Assembly (NCBI GenBank): GCA_017549485.1
Contig: JAFYUT010000001.1
Coordinates: forward strand, 1 to 64,000
Length of the DNA stretch: 64,000 nucleotides
Reading direction: 5' to 3'
Source of the DNA: Akkermansia sp.
GTDB taxonomy: Bacteria; Verrucomicrobiota; Verrucomicrobiia; Verrucomicrobiales; Akkermansiaceae
A program made the position numbers and the translations under genes. The notes beneath the pieces were generated by a model. That model made no database searches, had not been told where the DNA came from, and worked only from the letters and a program-made list of their open reading frames with translations. Positions 17,947-26,980 of this stretch are shown in pieces (position 1 is the stretch's first letter; each line of letters begins with the position of its first letter).

Positions 17947-19671
17947 TCAAGTATCGGCAAAAACGCCGTTTTCGTAGAGATTCAACACCCACATAAAGGG
18001 ATCAGTCACGTGTGCCGGTGTTAGTTTCCCACTTTCAGGGGCGATGTAATGTTCACCCAGTAATTCATCTTCAAAAACTTCCGGCTGTACGCCGAAGGAT
18101 GAAACAGCAAAATAACACACTTGGTCGGATATTGCTTCCGCTTTGGCCGGAATCTCCGGGGCAATTCGGAAGAGGAGTTCTCTCAATCGTGCAGAGTTGG
18201 CGTATATGTTATGAGGCTTAAGATTACGGTTTCTGACGGTGGGGAGCAGGGGCTCGGGCCCAAGCAACTCTTCCCACATATCGCTTTTAGTGAGGATAAA
18301 TGCTATGGGAACATTTGTTTTTGTACCATGATGCAAGTTAAGCGCTTGTCTCAAATGCATTTCCATATCGGACAACAACAAGGATTGCCCCGCATAGGCG
18401 CGCCCGGGAGATGCAGTCTTATTGGTGTGCGTGTGAATAATCTCTCGGAATGCCGGATACTGGGTAGGGTCAAACAGGCAGAAAATAGCATCAGCCGTTT
18501 TCAACACGTCGCGGTCGAATGCCCGAGATTCAGATGATGAAGAAGCGGCCATCCCATTATAAAATATAAGAGAATGAGAAGAGCGCCCACGGTTAAGAGT
18601 GTAAATAAATGGATGCGGAAGTTTTTCAAAAACACTTTTTCTCCACACCGAACTGTGAAGTTTCCCCTCTAAGAACAAGCGCCCCTCGCGAAACTCCTCA
18701 GGCGTGTCAGAATAAAACACGCGTATTCGCATATCATTCAGGGCAGCATTCTGCTCCGGGTCTGCATCTCGGAAAGGCATGTCGAAATTACCGGGCAAAT
18801 CGCGCTCAAGTCTATGAATGAGGGAGGCCATGTAATACCCCATTCCGGCACCTTCGGCGCCCACAATGGCAATCCTATGGTGTTGCATACGCTCATAGAA
18901 AGGCGGCAGTTTATGGTGACACTCGGGACACGCAAAATCCTGACAAATACCGCCCATTTCATCTATAACCATGCCATCGGCCGTATAATTCTCTGGGGTA
19001 AAGCGTTTCATTGCACCCGCACCGAGCACTGTATCGCCTCTCAATAAAGGATGAGAAGCTATGGCTAATGATTGACCGGGTTGAAGCACACTGTGACAGA
19101 ACGGACAACGGAAAACGGTCTCTTTCTGTTTAACCAGCGATTGAGTCTCTATGGCCTCCCCGTCTTTTTTACGAAGAAGAATGGCAACTTCCCGTAAATC
19201 CGTAATACGGAAAGCATTATGACCTAAACCGTAAAACGTAGCCAAGAGCGCATCATCATATCGGTCGGATTCTTGTAAAAGATGGCGAAACTCAATTTCA
19301 TCACTCCACTCATCCGTTTGAGGGTTGTAGGTATACCAGCAATCTGAATTGAACGCCCCGAAGTCGGGTCTGGAATCATCATTACCGTACCAAGCGATAA
19401 AACACCCGCCTTGCAACACGAATAAATAAAATCGCTCAGGCTTGATATGAGCCGTACCATTCGTACGATTGCCATTGATAGAATACTCTGCAACCTTATG
19501 ATTGGGAAAAAATCTGCATACACCGCTGCGCTGAGCAAATACGCCGGCACTCTCGGCATCCGTAAGGATACGGAAGTTATTTTGTTTGCCTGCACCTATG
19601 GCCATGAAATCCCCATCAGAAACGCGAAGTTTTCCGGTAAGGCAATCGTATATGTAAAGTTGGTCTTTCAT
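17947..19671 (-). CDS. FHA-like, zinc-ribbon and degenerate TRAFAC GTPase-like protein
   Basis: 574 residues. Residues 1-100 look like an FHA-type beta domain (AIGAGKQNNF, YSINGNRTNGT). Two cysteine pairs, CPFC (189-192) and CPEC (248-251), form a split zinc ribbon. A P-loop GTPase-like domain starts IAIVGAEGAGMGYYMASL (268-285), but the GxxxxGK[ST] motif reads GAEGAGMG: both the lysine and the Ser/Thr are lost. The switch-II region reads LIFYNGMA, where active relatives have an aspartate. A G4-like ILTKSD (459-464) and a G5-like FAVSSFG remain. The zinc-ribbon/GTPase order matches the DO-GTPase2-type family. It is probably a pseudo-GTPase that binds nucleotide weakly or not at all. First gene of the cluster. 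Confidence 0.72.
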   Translation of the reverse strand: MKDQLYIYDCLTGKLRVSDGDFMAIGAGKQNNFRILTDAESAGVFAQRSGVCRFFPNHKVAEYSINGNRTNGTAHIKPERFYLFVLQGGCFIAWYGNDDSRPDFGAFNSDCWYTYNPQTDEWSDEIEFRHLLQESDRYDDALLATFYGLGHNAFRITDLREVAILLRKKDGEAIETQSLVKQKETVFRCPFCHSVLQPGQSLAIASHPLLRGDTVLGAGAMKRFTPENYTADGMVIDEMGGICQDFACPECHHKLPPFYERMQHHRIAIVGAEGAGMGYYMASLIHRLERDLPGNFDMPFRDADPEQNAALNDMRIRVFYSDTPEEFREGRLFLEGKLHSSVWRKSVFEKLPHPFIYTLNRGRSSHSLIFYNGMAASSSSESRAFDRDVLKTADAIFCLFDPTQYPAFREIIHTHTNKTASPGRAYAGQSLLLSDMEMHLRQALNLHHGTKTNVPIAFILTKSDMWEELLGPEPLLPTVRNRNLKPHNIYANSARLRELLFRIAPEIPAKAEAISDQVCYFAVSSFGVQPEVFEDELLGEHYIAPESGKLTPAHVTDPFMWVLNLYENGVFADT

Positions 19672-19696
19672 TAAAACGGCGGCATGATTCCTGCCG

Positions 19697-19726
19697 TTTA
19701 TACCATAATGTTCCGTATAGAGTCAA
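19697..19726 (-). promoter_or_regulatory. predicted promoter of the GTPase/GAP1-like cluster
   Basis: TTGACT, 18 nt, TATAAA on the minus strand, with 25 nt to the ATG. The short leader contains an imperfect inverted repeat (ACGGC...GCCGT) that could occlude or shape the start region. Confidence 0.45.
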
Positions 19727-19747
19727 GAATATACGATGCCATAAAAA

Positions 19748-19776
19748 GGCTTCTCTCCCTCGGAGGAAGAGAAGCC
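19748..19776 (-). terminator. RND operon terminator
   Basis: A 9-bp stem (19748-19756 with 19768-19776), extendable inward, followed on the minus strand by a run of five T. It lies just after the efflux pump stop codon. Confidence 0.7.
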
Positions 19777-19802
19777 GAAATATTGATCTGAATCAGAGGC
19801 TA

Positions 19803-22800
19803 TCAGGAGTGTTCATCAGCCTCCAGTTTAGCATAGGCGCTTACCTCATCAGGATCTGCACCATGCTGAGCTTTCTCAATTTTGCTGCGGAACAGCTTCA
19901 TCACGAAAACGAAGGAGCAGGGGATAAAGAATACGCCGATAAGGGAGGCCACACTCATACCTACCACCACCACCACACCGATGGCGTTGCGAGCAAGTGC
20001 GCCGGCTCCTTCTGCGGTAAGCAACGGTACGCAGCCCAAAATGAAGGCAAAAGAGGTCATCAGAATGGGGCGCAAGCGCATGCGTGCAGCCGTTACGGCA
20101 GCATCAATCAGAGATTGTCCACGCTCCATTTGCAATACGGCAAATTCTACAATCAGAATGGCATTCTTGGCAGCAAGACCCACCAACATGACCAAACCAA
20201 TCTGGGCGTAAATGTCCATACTCAATCCGAACATCCACAAACCGACAAATGCGCCGAGTACAGCAATGGGCACGGAAAGGAAGATGGCAATGGGCAAGGT
20301 CCATTTTTCATACAAAGCGGCCATAATCAAGAAGGCAAATACACCGGAGAGCGTGAAAATGGCACCCAAACCAAGACCATCTTGTACCTTCTTCTCTTGG
20401 AAGCTCATATCCACATAGCTCATGGAGAACTTAGTAACATCCATGGTCTGAGCAAACACCTCGTCAATAGCAGCCATTGCTTGGGCAGATGAGTAACCTG
20501 CGGCGGGTTTTACACTGATTTTGCCTGCATTGTAGTTATTGTTATGCAATACGAACTCAGTATCGGCAATATCGGTAATGGTCACAAGGGTGTCCATCGG
20601 CACTTGCTCGCCTTTGCTATTGGCAACATAGAAGTTGGCAATTTGATCAGTATTGACACGGTGAGCACCGTCAGCCTGCATGTATACCTGCCATTGTTGC
20701 CCGAATTGTGTGTAGTAATTTACAAAACGAGAACCGTTAAAGCATTGCAACAGAGAGTTTGCCGCAGAATAATCTACACCCTGGGCCAAGCATTTTTCTT
20801 TATCAATAGCAATGCCTTTCTGCGGCACTGCAGGCAACATCATGTCTGAGGCCGATTCAATTGCTTCATGTGCATTGAGTGCAGCCTCAAGCTTTTTCAC
20901 TTGCTTGTACAAAACGGCAACACCTTGGCCTTCTTTGTCTTCCAAAACGAAAGAAATGTCGTTACCCGTACCTACGCCGGGAATAGCGGGAGGGCTCACC
21001 ATGAACACCATGCCGTCTACACCGGCAGTGGACAAAGCCGGCATCAGGCGCTTTAACAAGTCATCGGCAGTGGGTTTTCTGCCATCTTCCATTGCTTCTC
21101 GCTCTTCGAAATCTTTAAGCTTCACAAAGTAGGTCATGGCATTGGTGGTTTGAACACCGATTACCATGTTCATACCCACCACAGATACCACATTATCTAC
21201 ACCGGGGTCTGCCAACAACACATTTTCAATGGTCGGACTTTGCTCAACCAAGCGTTGCAAAGAAACACCGGGGGTCATAATCACACCGGCTATAAGGAAG
21301 CCTTGGTCTTCTGCCGGCAAGAATCCTCCCGGAACCTGCTTGGAGGCAGGAATAATCAATACAGACAATCCGGCTAAAGCAGTGATAGAGATAGTAAGAT
21401 TGCGGCAAAGGAATCCACAACAGGCAGCAAAAGCCTCTGCAATCTTGTCGTACACCTTATTGAAGCCGTTGTAGAAAGGTGTAAGAAGCGATTTATGTTC
21501 TTTCTTAGGCTTGAGCATCAGTGCAGAAAGCGCAGGGGAAAGAGTCAAAGCATTGAATGCCGATATCAACATGGAGATAGCAATTGTTACAGCAAACTGC
21601 TGGAAGAGCGTACCGGTAATGCCGGGCAGCAAAACAGAGGGCAGGAATACTGCAGCCAGCACTAAAGCGATGGCCACCACGGGGCCACTCACTTCCTTCA
21701 TGGCGGCAAAGGTTGCCTCTCGGGCATTCATGCCGTTTTCCATGTGGGACTCTACGGCTTCCACTACCACAATGGCATCGTCTACCACAAGGCCGATTGC
21801 CAGCACCATGCCCAACAAACAGATGGTGTTGAGAGAGAAACCGAGAATCGGGAAGAAACAGAAGGTCGTCACCAGAGAGACCGGAACGGCTATAAGCGGA
21901 ATAAGAGTAGCACGCCAGCCCTGCAAGAAGAGGAACACTACGAAAGCCACCAATACAAGTGCTTCAAAGAGGGTGTGGATGATTTCGTTAATAGAATCCT
22001 GCACCGTGGTCGTGGTGTCAAGAGCCACAAACCCACGCATGCCTTCCGGCATAACCATCTCTTTCTCCTTGAATAATTTCTCAAGATTTGCTACGGTTTC
22101 AAGAGCATTGGCATCCGCCGCCTGATAAATGGCCAACACCGTGGCAGGGCGGCTGTGTCCAAGCTCGCTTTGTCCGACGCGGCCCGCAAGGGAATAACTT
22201 TGAGAACCGAGCTCAATCTTGGCAATATCCTTAAGGCGTACAGACTGAGTATCATCTTGGTGCACAATGATAGTTCCGAACTCCTCTATACTCTCCATTC
22301 GGCCTTTATTGCGGATGGTGTAGGTAAATTCCTGTCCATCGGGCATGGGCTCTGCGCCAACGGCACCGCCGGGATTAATGGCATTCTGAGAATTAATAGC
22401 GTTGTATACTTGGTTTACCGAGATGTTCTTTTGAGCCATCTTCTCTGAGTCAAGCCAAATACGCACGGCATAGCGACCACCGAAAACCATGACATCACCC
22501 ACACCCTTGACTCGCTTCACGGGGTCTACCAAGTTAAGGTAGGCATAATTAGTGAGGTCAATAGGATTAAAGAAGCCCTCCGGTGAGTCGATGGCATACA
22601 ACATCATGGGCAGGCCGGAGGATTGCTTGATGGTAATACCCATCTTAGATACCTCCTGAGGCAACTGTGCCGTTGCCTGACTATATTTCATATAGGTGAG
22701 CTGCTGATTGGTATTGGCATCTGTTCCGGGCTCAAAGATAACATTGAGAGAGCAGGTGCCGTTGTTAGAAGAGGTGGACGATAAGTAGTCCATCCCTTGA

Positions 22801-23015
22801 ATACCGGAAAGCTGCAATTCAATGGGTGTAGCTACAGAGTCGGCTACCTCCTGAGCATTCGCACCGGGATAAGTAGCACTCAGGTTAATGGTAATGGGAG
22901 CGATATCCGGGTATTGCGAAATCGGCAATCCGAGCATGCAAATGACGCCCAGCATTGTCGTTACAATAGAGATGACGCCGGCAATAATCGGGTGTTTAAT
23001 AAAGAATGGGGACAT
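19803..23015 (-). CDS. RND multidrug efflux pump, HAE1/AcrB type
   Basis: A 1070-residue inner-membrane proton/drug antiporter. It begins SPFFIKHPIIAGVISIVTTMLG, the standard HAE1 start, and ends with TM12 and an acidic tail. The proton-relay aspartates are visible in TM4 (AIGLVVDDAIVVVEAVE) and the lysine in TM10 (GLAAKNAILIVEFAV). The porter-domain strand QYPDIAPITINLSATYPGA and the motif GQSLIDAAVTAARMRLRPILMTS are typical. Length matches AcrB (1049). Gene order is adaptor then pump, 13 bp apart. No outer-membrane channel gene (TolC/OprM) is present here, so the tripartite pump must use one encoded elsewhere. Confidence 0.95.
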   Translation of the reverse strand: MSPFFIKHPIIAGVISIVTTMLGVICMLGLPISQYPDIAPITINLSATYPGANAQEVADSVATPIELQLSGIQGMDYLSSTSSNNGTCSLNVIFEPGTDANTNQQLTYMKYSQATAQLPQEVSKMGITIKQSSGLPMMLYAIDSPEGFFNPIDLTNYAYLNLVDPVKRVKGVGDVMVFGGRYAVRIWLDSEKMAQKNISVNQVYNAINSQNAINPGGAVGAEPMPDGQEFTYTIRNKGRMESIEEFGTIIVHQDDTQSVRLKDIAKIELGSQSYSLAGRVGQSELGHSRPATVLAIYQAADANALETVANLEKLFKEKEMVMPEGMRGFVALDTTTTVQDSINEIIHTLFEALVLVAFVVFLFLQGWRATLIPLIAVPVSLVTTFCFFPILGFSLNTICLLGMVLAIGLVVDDAIVVVEAVESHMENGMNAREATFAAMKEVSGPVVAIALVLAAVFLPSVLLPGITGTLFQQFAVTIAISMLISAFNALTLSPALSALMLKPKKEHKSLLTPFYNGFNKVYDKIAEAFAACCGFLCRNLTISITALAGLSVLIIPASKQVPGGFLPAEDQGFLIAGVIMTPGVSLQRLVEQSPTIENVLLADPGVDNVVSVVGMNMVIGVQTTNAMTYFVKLKDFEEREAMEDGRKPTADDLLKRLMPALSTAGVDGMVFMVSPPAIPGVGTGNDISFVLEDKEGQGVAVLYKQVKKLEAALNAHEAIESASDMMLPAVPQKGIAIDKEKCLAQGVDYSAANSLLQCFNGSRFVNYYTQFGQQWQVYMQADGAHRVNTDQIANFYVANSKGEQVPMDTLVTITDIADTEFVLHNNNYNAGKISVKPAAGYSSAQAMAAIDEVFAQTMDVTKFSMSYVDMSFQEKKVQDGLGLGAIFTLSGVFAFLIMAALYEKWTLPIAIFLSVPIAVLGAFVGLWMFGLSMDIYAQIGLVMLVGLAAKNAILIVEFAVLQMERGQSLIDAAVTAARMRLRPILMTSFAFILGCVPLLTAEGAGALARNAIGVVVVVGMSVASLIGVFFIPCSFVFVMKLFRSKIEKAQHGADPDEVSAYAKLEADEHS

Positions 23016-23028
23016 GATGACTCAGAAA

Positions 23029-25746
23029 TCAGAATTTATTAAGATTGGGAACAGGTGCTTTATCGGCAGTGATAGAGGGTTCTACCGTCTTGGGTGCAGT
23101 ATAGATGAAGTCTCGGGGGATGACCTTATTGGCGCGTCCGTTTGCTTTCATGTTAGCCTGCAAAGCCATGCCGGCGGGGATGGTTCCTTCTACAATGACT
23201 TTCACTTGGCTTGGGTCCGGGAATCCTACAGCCTGAAGTATTTGGGGGTTAATCTCAACAATCTGCATGGGTTGAATCACCTCTTTACCATCCGGTCCGG
23301 TAACGGGAATGGTAACAATCGGCCCACGCTTGATGGGAAGCGGGGTAGGTGCATTATCTGCCCCAAGCAGTATGATGATATCATTACCATCAGCATTCAT
23401 GGGGGCACGGGCAGGTACCAAGTATGCATTTTTGAACTCACGCAACCCGGCACGCACTGTCACGGGCATACCGCTGCGCAAGCCATTTGTCACATTTTCC
23501 ACTTCACCCACAATGCCGAAGGTACCGGTGCTCTTTTTAACCACATTATCGGGAGAAACAATTTTACCTTTGGCCGGATACAGGGAGCCGTTCTCTAAAA
23601 GGATATCGAACTCCATGCCTCCGTTCGGGTTATTTTTGCCAACTCTGTTGGTAATCTGCAGTGCATCCCTACCACTTACTTGGAAATCCACGCGCATGGG
23701 ATTAACAGATGACAGTGTTACCAACGGCTCAACCGCAGAGGGCGATACCAATGAGCCGATGGAGGGATTGCTGATACCGGCACGCCCGGTAAAGGGAGCT
23801 TTAATGGTGGTGTAACTCAAGTTGATTTCAGCCGTCAGAACAGCGGCATTCATTTGCTCTACGGCAGCTTCCGCTTGGCGTAAAGCGGCTTGCTTGGTTT
23901 GTACGGCACTGCGGGCATCGGTAATATCTTTCTCGGCAACAGCTCCATGTGTTGTCTCATTTGCCTTTGTATAGCGTTCTAAATCGCTTTGAGCCTTTTC
24001 AAGCTCAACCATGGCGGCCTCCTTGCGAGCAATCGAGGAATCAAGGTTAGCCTTGGCTTGAGCCAAAGCGGCTTCATAGGGCGCCGGATCTATAGTAAAC
24101 AATACATCACCTTCCTTGACAATTGTACCATTGCGGAAATGCTGTTTAAGCAGGAACCCGCTGATTTGTGGGCGAATCTCCGTCTCTTCTTTACCTCTTA
24201 CCGTGCCATACCAATCTACGGATACGCATACATCTTGTTGCAACAAAGGTGCAACTTTTACAAGAGCCGGCGGGAGCGTGGCTTTGGCATTCGTGTTAAG
24301 CGGTTTCTGCTGCTGATTTGCGGCCTGAATGGGAGCATTAGGCTTGAAGCTGAGAGTTTCCGTGAGGATGGAGGCAGGCTTAATGGTGTCGGGAGAGGGC
24401 ACTTCGTCTTCCAAGCCTACGGCTACCAGCAGGGAGCTCAGTAAGCTGTTTTCCTGCTCCTTGCGAGCTTCTTCCAATGCCTTCTTCTCTTGAGAAATGC
24501 GAGCGTTGGCAGAGGATATATTCATAGCCTGTACACCATTGTCTGCATCTGCCACAACAGGCACAGCAGTGACATCCTCATACCCGTATGATTTGAATGC
24601 ATCGGTCAAGGATTTGTCCTGATAGTCAGATACGGCTACAAGTTTTTGTGTGGATTTAAAACCATCTGCCTCTTCTATCTCGACTTCATATACACCTTCC
24701 GTCGTAACGGGAAGAGAGTGGGGAACATTCTGTTTATCAACCACAAGAATGAAGTTGTTGCGCATAACCGTGCGGATTGCGCTTTCAGGCACAAGCATAG
24801 CCTCTTTGGTGCTCAGGGGAATCTTCACGTTGATTTTCATACCACCGCGCAATTTACCCTCGGGGTTAGCTATCTCACCCACAATATCAATGAGCCCGGT
24901 ACTGTCTACTTTGCTGTTCATGGAGAGCAGCTTACCCTTGTGGGCGTATGTGGAGCCGTCTTCCAGCAACAATTCAAACTCGGGGGAGGCGTCTTTGAGC
25001 TCAGGGTCTTGCTTGTCCGACTCTACTTTGCCATAGCGTTTGAATGAATCGAGTAATGCATCACTATTGATAGAAAAGTCTACTCTCAACGGGCCATCGG
25101 AAGTGATGTTACCGAGCTTTGTTGAGGGGCCTACCAATGCACCGGTAGATACATTAGAAGTGCCGACAAATCCGGAGTAGGGAGCCTTTACCCCGGCATA
25201 TTGAAGGTTGATTTCAGCCGTCATGACTGAGGCCTCCTGCTGCTTGATATCAGCCAAACATGCATCTACCTTGGCCTTTGCCGCATTCAGATTGTGCTGA
25301 GCATCGGTAAGTTGTTTATCGGAAACGGCGCCGGTTTTAACCAATTGGGTATAACGGTCAACATCCAGCTGCAATTGGTCTCGATTTACCTGAGCCTGCT
25401 CCAGAGAAGCATTTGCTGCATCAAGATTTGCCTTTGCTCGGGCGAGTTCCGCTTCAAAAGGCTTGGGGTCAATTTGGTAAATAACCTCACCTTCTTCAAC
25501 GTACTGTCCTTCCTTGTAAGAAACAATGAATCCCGACACTCTCGGATAAAGGTCTGTATCTTGAACACCTCTGAGATACCCCATCCACTCACCCGTATCA
25601 GTTACGGTCTTCTTTTGAATGGGAAATACCTTTACGGAGCGTTGTTGTAGTTGAGTACCGGTTTTTTCTCCATCTGAGCATGAGGTCAGGAGTAAACCTG
25701 CTGTGCACAAACTGAAAGCCAGTGCTGTAATGGTTGTTCTGGTCAT
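23029..25746 (-). CDS. tandem-fused RND periplasmic adaptor (two AcrA-like units in one lipoprotein)
   Basis: 905 residues, about twice the size of AcrA/MexA. A signal peptide ends in a lipobox with Cys23 (LLTSC). Unit A (about 38-340) and unit B (about 495-800) each contain the full adaptor order: beta-barrel and lipoyl half, helical hairpin, second lipoyl half, barrel. Matching pairs: YQIDPKPFEAELARAKANLD versus FTIDPAPYEAALAQAKANLD, and TAEINLQYAGVKAPYSG versus TAEINLSYTTIKAPFTG. A 150-residue linker with a charged helix joins them. The two units are clearly diverged, so this is an old duplication. RND pumps use six adaptors as three unlike-interface pairs; here each pair would be covalent. 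It is followed by the pump gene. Confidence 0.9.
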   Translation of the reverse strand: MTRTTITALAFSLCTAGLLLTSCSDGEKTGTQLQQRSVKVFPIQKKTVTDTGEWMGYLRGVQDTDLYPRVSGFIVSYKEGQYVEEGEVIYQIDPKPFEAELARAKANLDAANASLEQAQVNRDQLQLDVDRYTQLVKTGAVSDKQLTDAQHNLNAAKAKVDACLADIKQQEASVMTAEINLQYAGVKAPYSGFVGTSNVSTGALVGPSTKLGNITSDGPLRVDFSINSDALLDSFKRYGKVESDKQDPELKDASPEFELLLEDGSTYAHKGKLLSMNSKVDSTGLIDIVGEIANPEGKLRGGMKINVKIPLSTKEAMLVPESAIRTVMRNNFILVVDKQNVPHSLPVTTEGVYEVEIEEADGFKSTQKLVAVSDYQDKSLTDAFKSYGYEDVTAVPVVADADNGVQAMNISSANARISQEKKALEEARKEQENSLLSSLLVAVGLEDEVPSPDTIKPASILTETLSFKPNAPIQAANQQQKPLNTNAKATLPPALVKVAPLLQQDVCVSVDWYGTVRGKEETEIRPQISGFLLKQHFRNGTIVKEGDVLFTIDPAPYEAALAQAKANLDSSIARKEAAMVELEKAQSDLERYTKANETTHGAVAEKDITDARSAVQTKQAALRQAEAAVEQMNAAVLTAEINLSYTTIKAPFTGRAGISNPSIGSLVSPSAVEPLVTLSSVNPMRVDFQVSGRDALQITNRVGKNNPNGGMEFDILLENGSLYPAKGKIVSPDNVVKKSTGTFGIVGEVENVTNGLRSGMPVTVRAGLREFKNAYLVPARAPMNADGNDIIILLGADNAPTPLPIKRGPIVTIPVTGPDGKEVIQPMQIVEINPQILQAVGFPDPSQVKVIVEGTIPAGMALQANMKANGRANKVIPRDFIYTAPKTVEPSITADKAPVPNLNKF

Positions 25747-25765
25747 ACGTATAGTTTTGATAAAA

Positions 25766-26224
25766 TTACGAGCACGATTTGGAAATCAACAAGAAAAGTA
25801 CGATAAGAATGATGATGATAGCAGTGGAGCCGATACCTTCTTCCTCCTTTTTTTTACCCTTGATAACAGTGGGAGTCTTGTGGCGAGCCGGTGTAGACTT
25901 GGGCACAGGCGGAAGATAATCTGTATAATCGGGTGTATAAGTGGGCTCGGGGGTATATGCAGGCTGGCTCACGACCGGAGGTTGAGGCACATTTTGGGCA
26001 TACTTGCGCTTTTTCTGTTGAGGCTCAAAAGGCTTTACCTGCGGTGGCACCTGTGTAGGAAGAGCAGAAAGAGAATGCTGGTGTGCAGCAAAATCTCGGG
26101 CACGAGCTTCTTGTTCTGCCACCATCTGATTCAATTTACGCACCAAATCAGCGGACATGTCTTCCAAAGCGCGGCGTTGGGGCTCTGTTGTAACCAGATT
26201 TGCAGGAGTATGAGGTTGTTTCAT
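25766..26224 (-). CDS. small tail-anchored protein, function unknown
   Basis: A 152-residue protein with a charged, glutamine-rich helical N-terminal half (EPQRRALEDMSADLVRKLNQMVAEQ reduced here to its pattern), a proline/tyrosine-rich linker with repeated YTPE/YTPD motifs, a basic patch (GKKKEEE) and a single C-terminal membrane span (IIIILIVLFLLISKSCS). The layout predicts a cytoplasmic protein held in the inner membrane by its tail. It lies between the DUF5069-like gene (6 bp) and the adaptor gene (19 bp), so it is likely co-transcribed with the efflux system. A pump accessory role is possible but unsupported by homology. Confidence 0.7.
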   Translation of the reverse strand: MKQPHTPANLVTTEPQRRALEDMSADLVRKLNQMVAEQEARARDFAAHQHSLSALPTQVPPQVKPFEPQQKKRKYAQNVPQPPVVSQPAYTPEPTYTPDYTDYLPPVPKSTPARHKTPTVIKGKKKEEEGIGSTAIIIILIVLFLLISKSCS

Positions 26225-26230
26225 AGGTAA

Positions 26231-26827
26231 TCAATCAAGTTGAAGTTCGCGTTGAACGGCCTTGGGCATAGCCGGCATTTGTTTAGACGGGTTCTTTTTA
26301 TGAGCGGCATTCATGGCATTGATTACCGCCGTAATCATGCGCTGGCGGTCACCATGTGCTGCCCATGTGAGATGCAGAAAATCAGCAGGGTGAATATCCC
26401 CATGGCTTCGTAAAAACTCGCGGTCTTTTGCGCAATAGTACATCAAATCTGCACTTAGGGTACCATGAAGTTTAGCCTCGGCTTTGCGCATAATACGAGG
26501 CAGATAGCGAATTTCTTGAAAATCTTCATCTTCTGCGGGCAAATCAGCTTCGGTAACAGGCCGAGCATTGCCGAAAATACCGCGTTGAGAGGTAATGAAG
26601 AAACAGCGTCTCGTTGCCGCTATAAGCAGAATAGTGCTGGGAGAGGGGTCCCCCATAGTGGCATAATCCCTTACATAGCCATACATTTCAGCAGGCGTAT
26701 ACCCTATCTCGGCCAAAAAGTCACATTCAGCAGGAAGGAAAAATGATGCTGCCGGCGCATTCGGTTGCTCGTGATAGCGAGCAACGGCGTCTTTCAACAG
26801 AATCATAAACGTATTATCCCATTCCAT
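26231..26827 (-). CDS. DUF5069-like protein
   Basis: 198 residues, cytoplasmic, no signal. The C-terminal half has the pattern of DUF5069: RYLPRIMRKAEAKLHGTLSA, then MYYCAKDREFLRSHGDIHPADF and a following segment HGDRQRMITAVINAMNA. In that family the corresponding blocks are LPRxxDKxRA and CxLDxxFLxFxGI. The function of the family is not known. The N-terminal half (about 1-85) is additional and unrecognised. First gene of the operon running into the efflux genes, with a predicted promoter ending 9 nt before the ATG. Confidence 0.68.
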   Translation of the reverse strand: MEWDNTFMILLKDAVARYHEQPNAPAASFFLPAECDFLAEIGYTPAEMYGYVRDYATMGDPSPSTILLIAATRRCFFITSQRGIFGNARPVTEADLPAEDEDFQEIRYLPRIMRKAEAKLHGTLSADLMYYCAKDREFLRSHGDIHPADFLHLTWAAHGDRQRMITAVINAMNAAHKKNPSKQMPAMPKAVQRELQLD

Positions 26828-26836
26828 GTGTAGAAT

Positions 26837-26864
26837 TGTATAATAATAGGGAGTCTCAATGCAA
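26837..26864 (-). promoter_or_regulatory. predicted promoter of the DUF5069-efflux operon
   Basis: TTGCAT, 16 nt, TATACA on the minus strand; the -10 box ends 9 nt before the ATG. Confidence 0.42.
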
Positions 26865-26980
26865 GTATAAATCGTGACTTATATGTGTTAACTTGACTTC
26901 ATGTAACATGACAGCATGAACGCTTGCTAAATATCTCAGTAAAAGGCAAACTGTATGCAGTGCGCACGATAGAACAGAAA

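Noticed and set aside
19809-20492. 227-codon plus-strand frame over the efflux pump gene with many His residues
   Set aside because: It is exactly antisense to the highly conserved pump C-terminal region; the His-rich look comes from the reverse complement of hydrophobic codons. No promoter or start context supports it.
25740-25790. a promoter directly before the tandem adaptor gene
   Set aside because: Only a poor TATACG sequence sits near the ATG, without a matching -35 box; the gene is better explained as part of the upstream operon.
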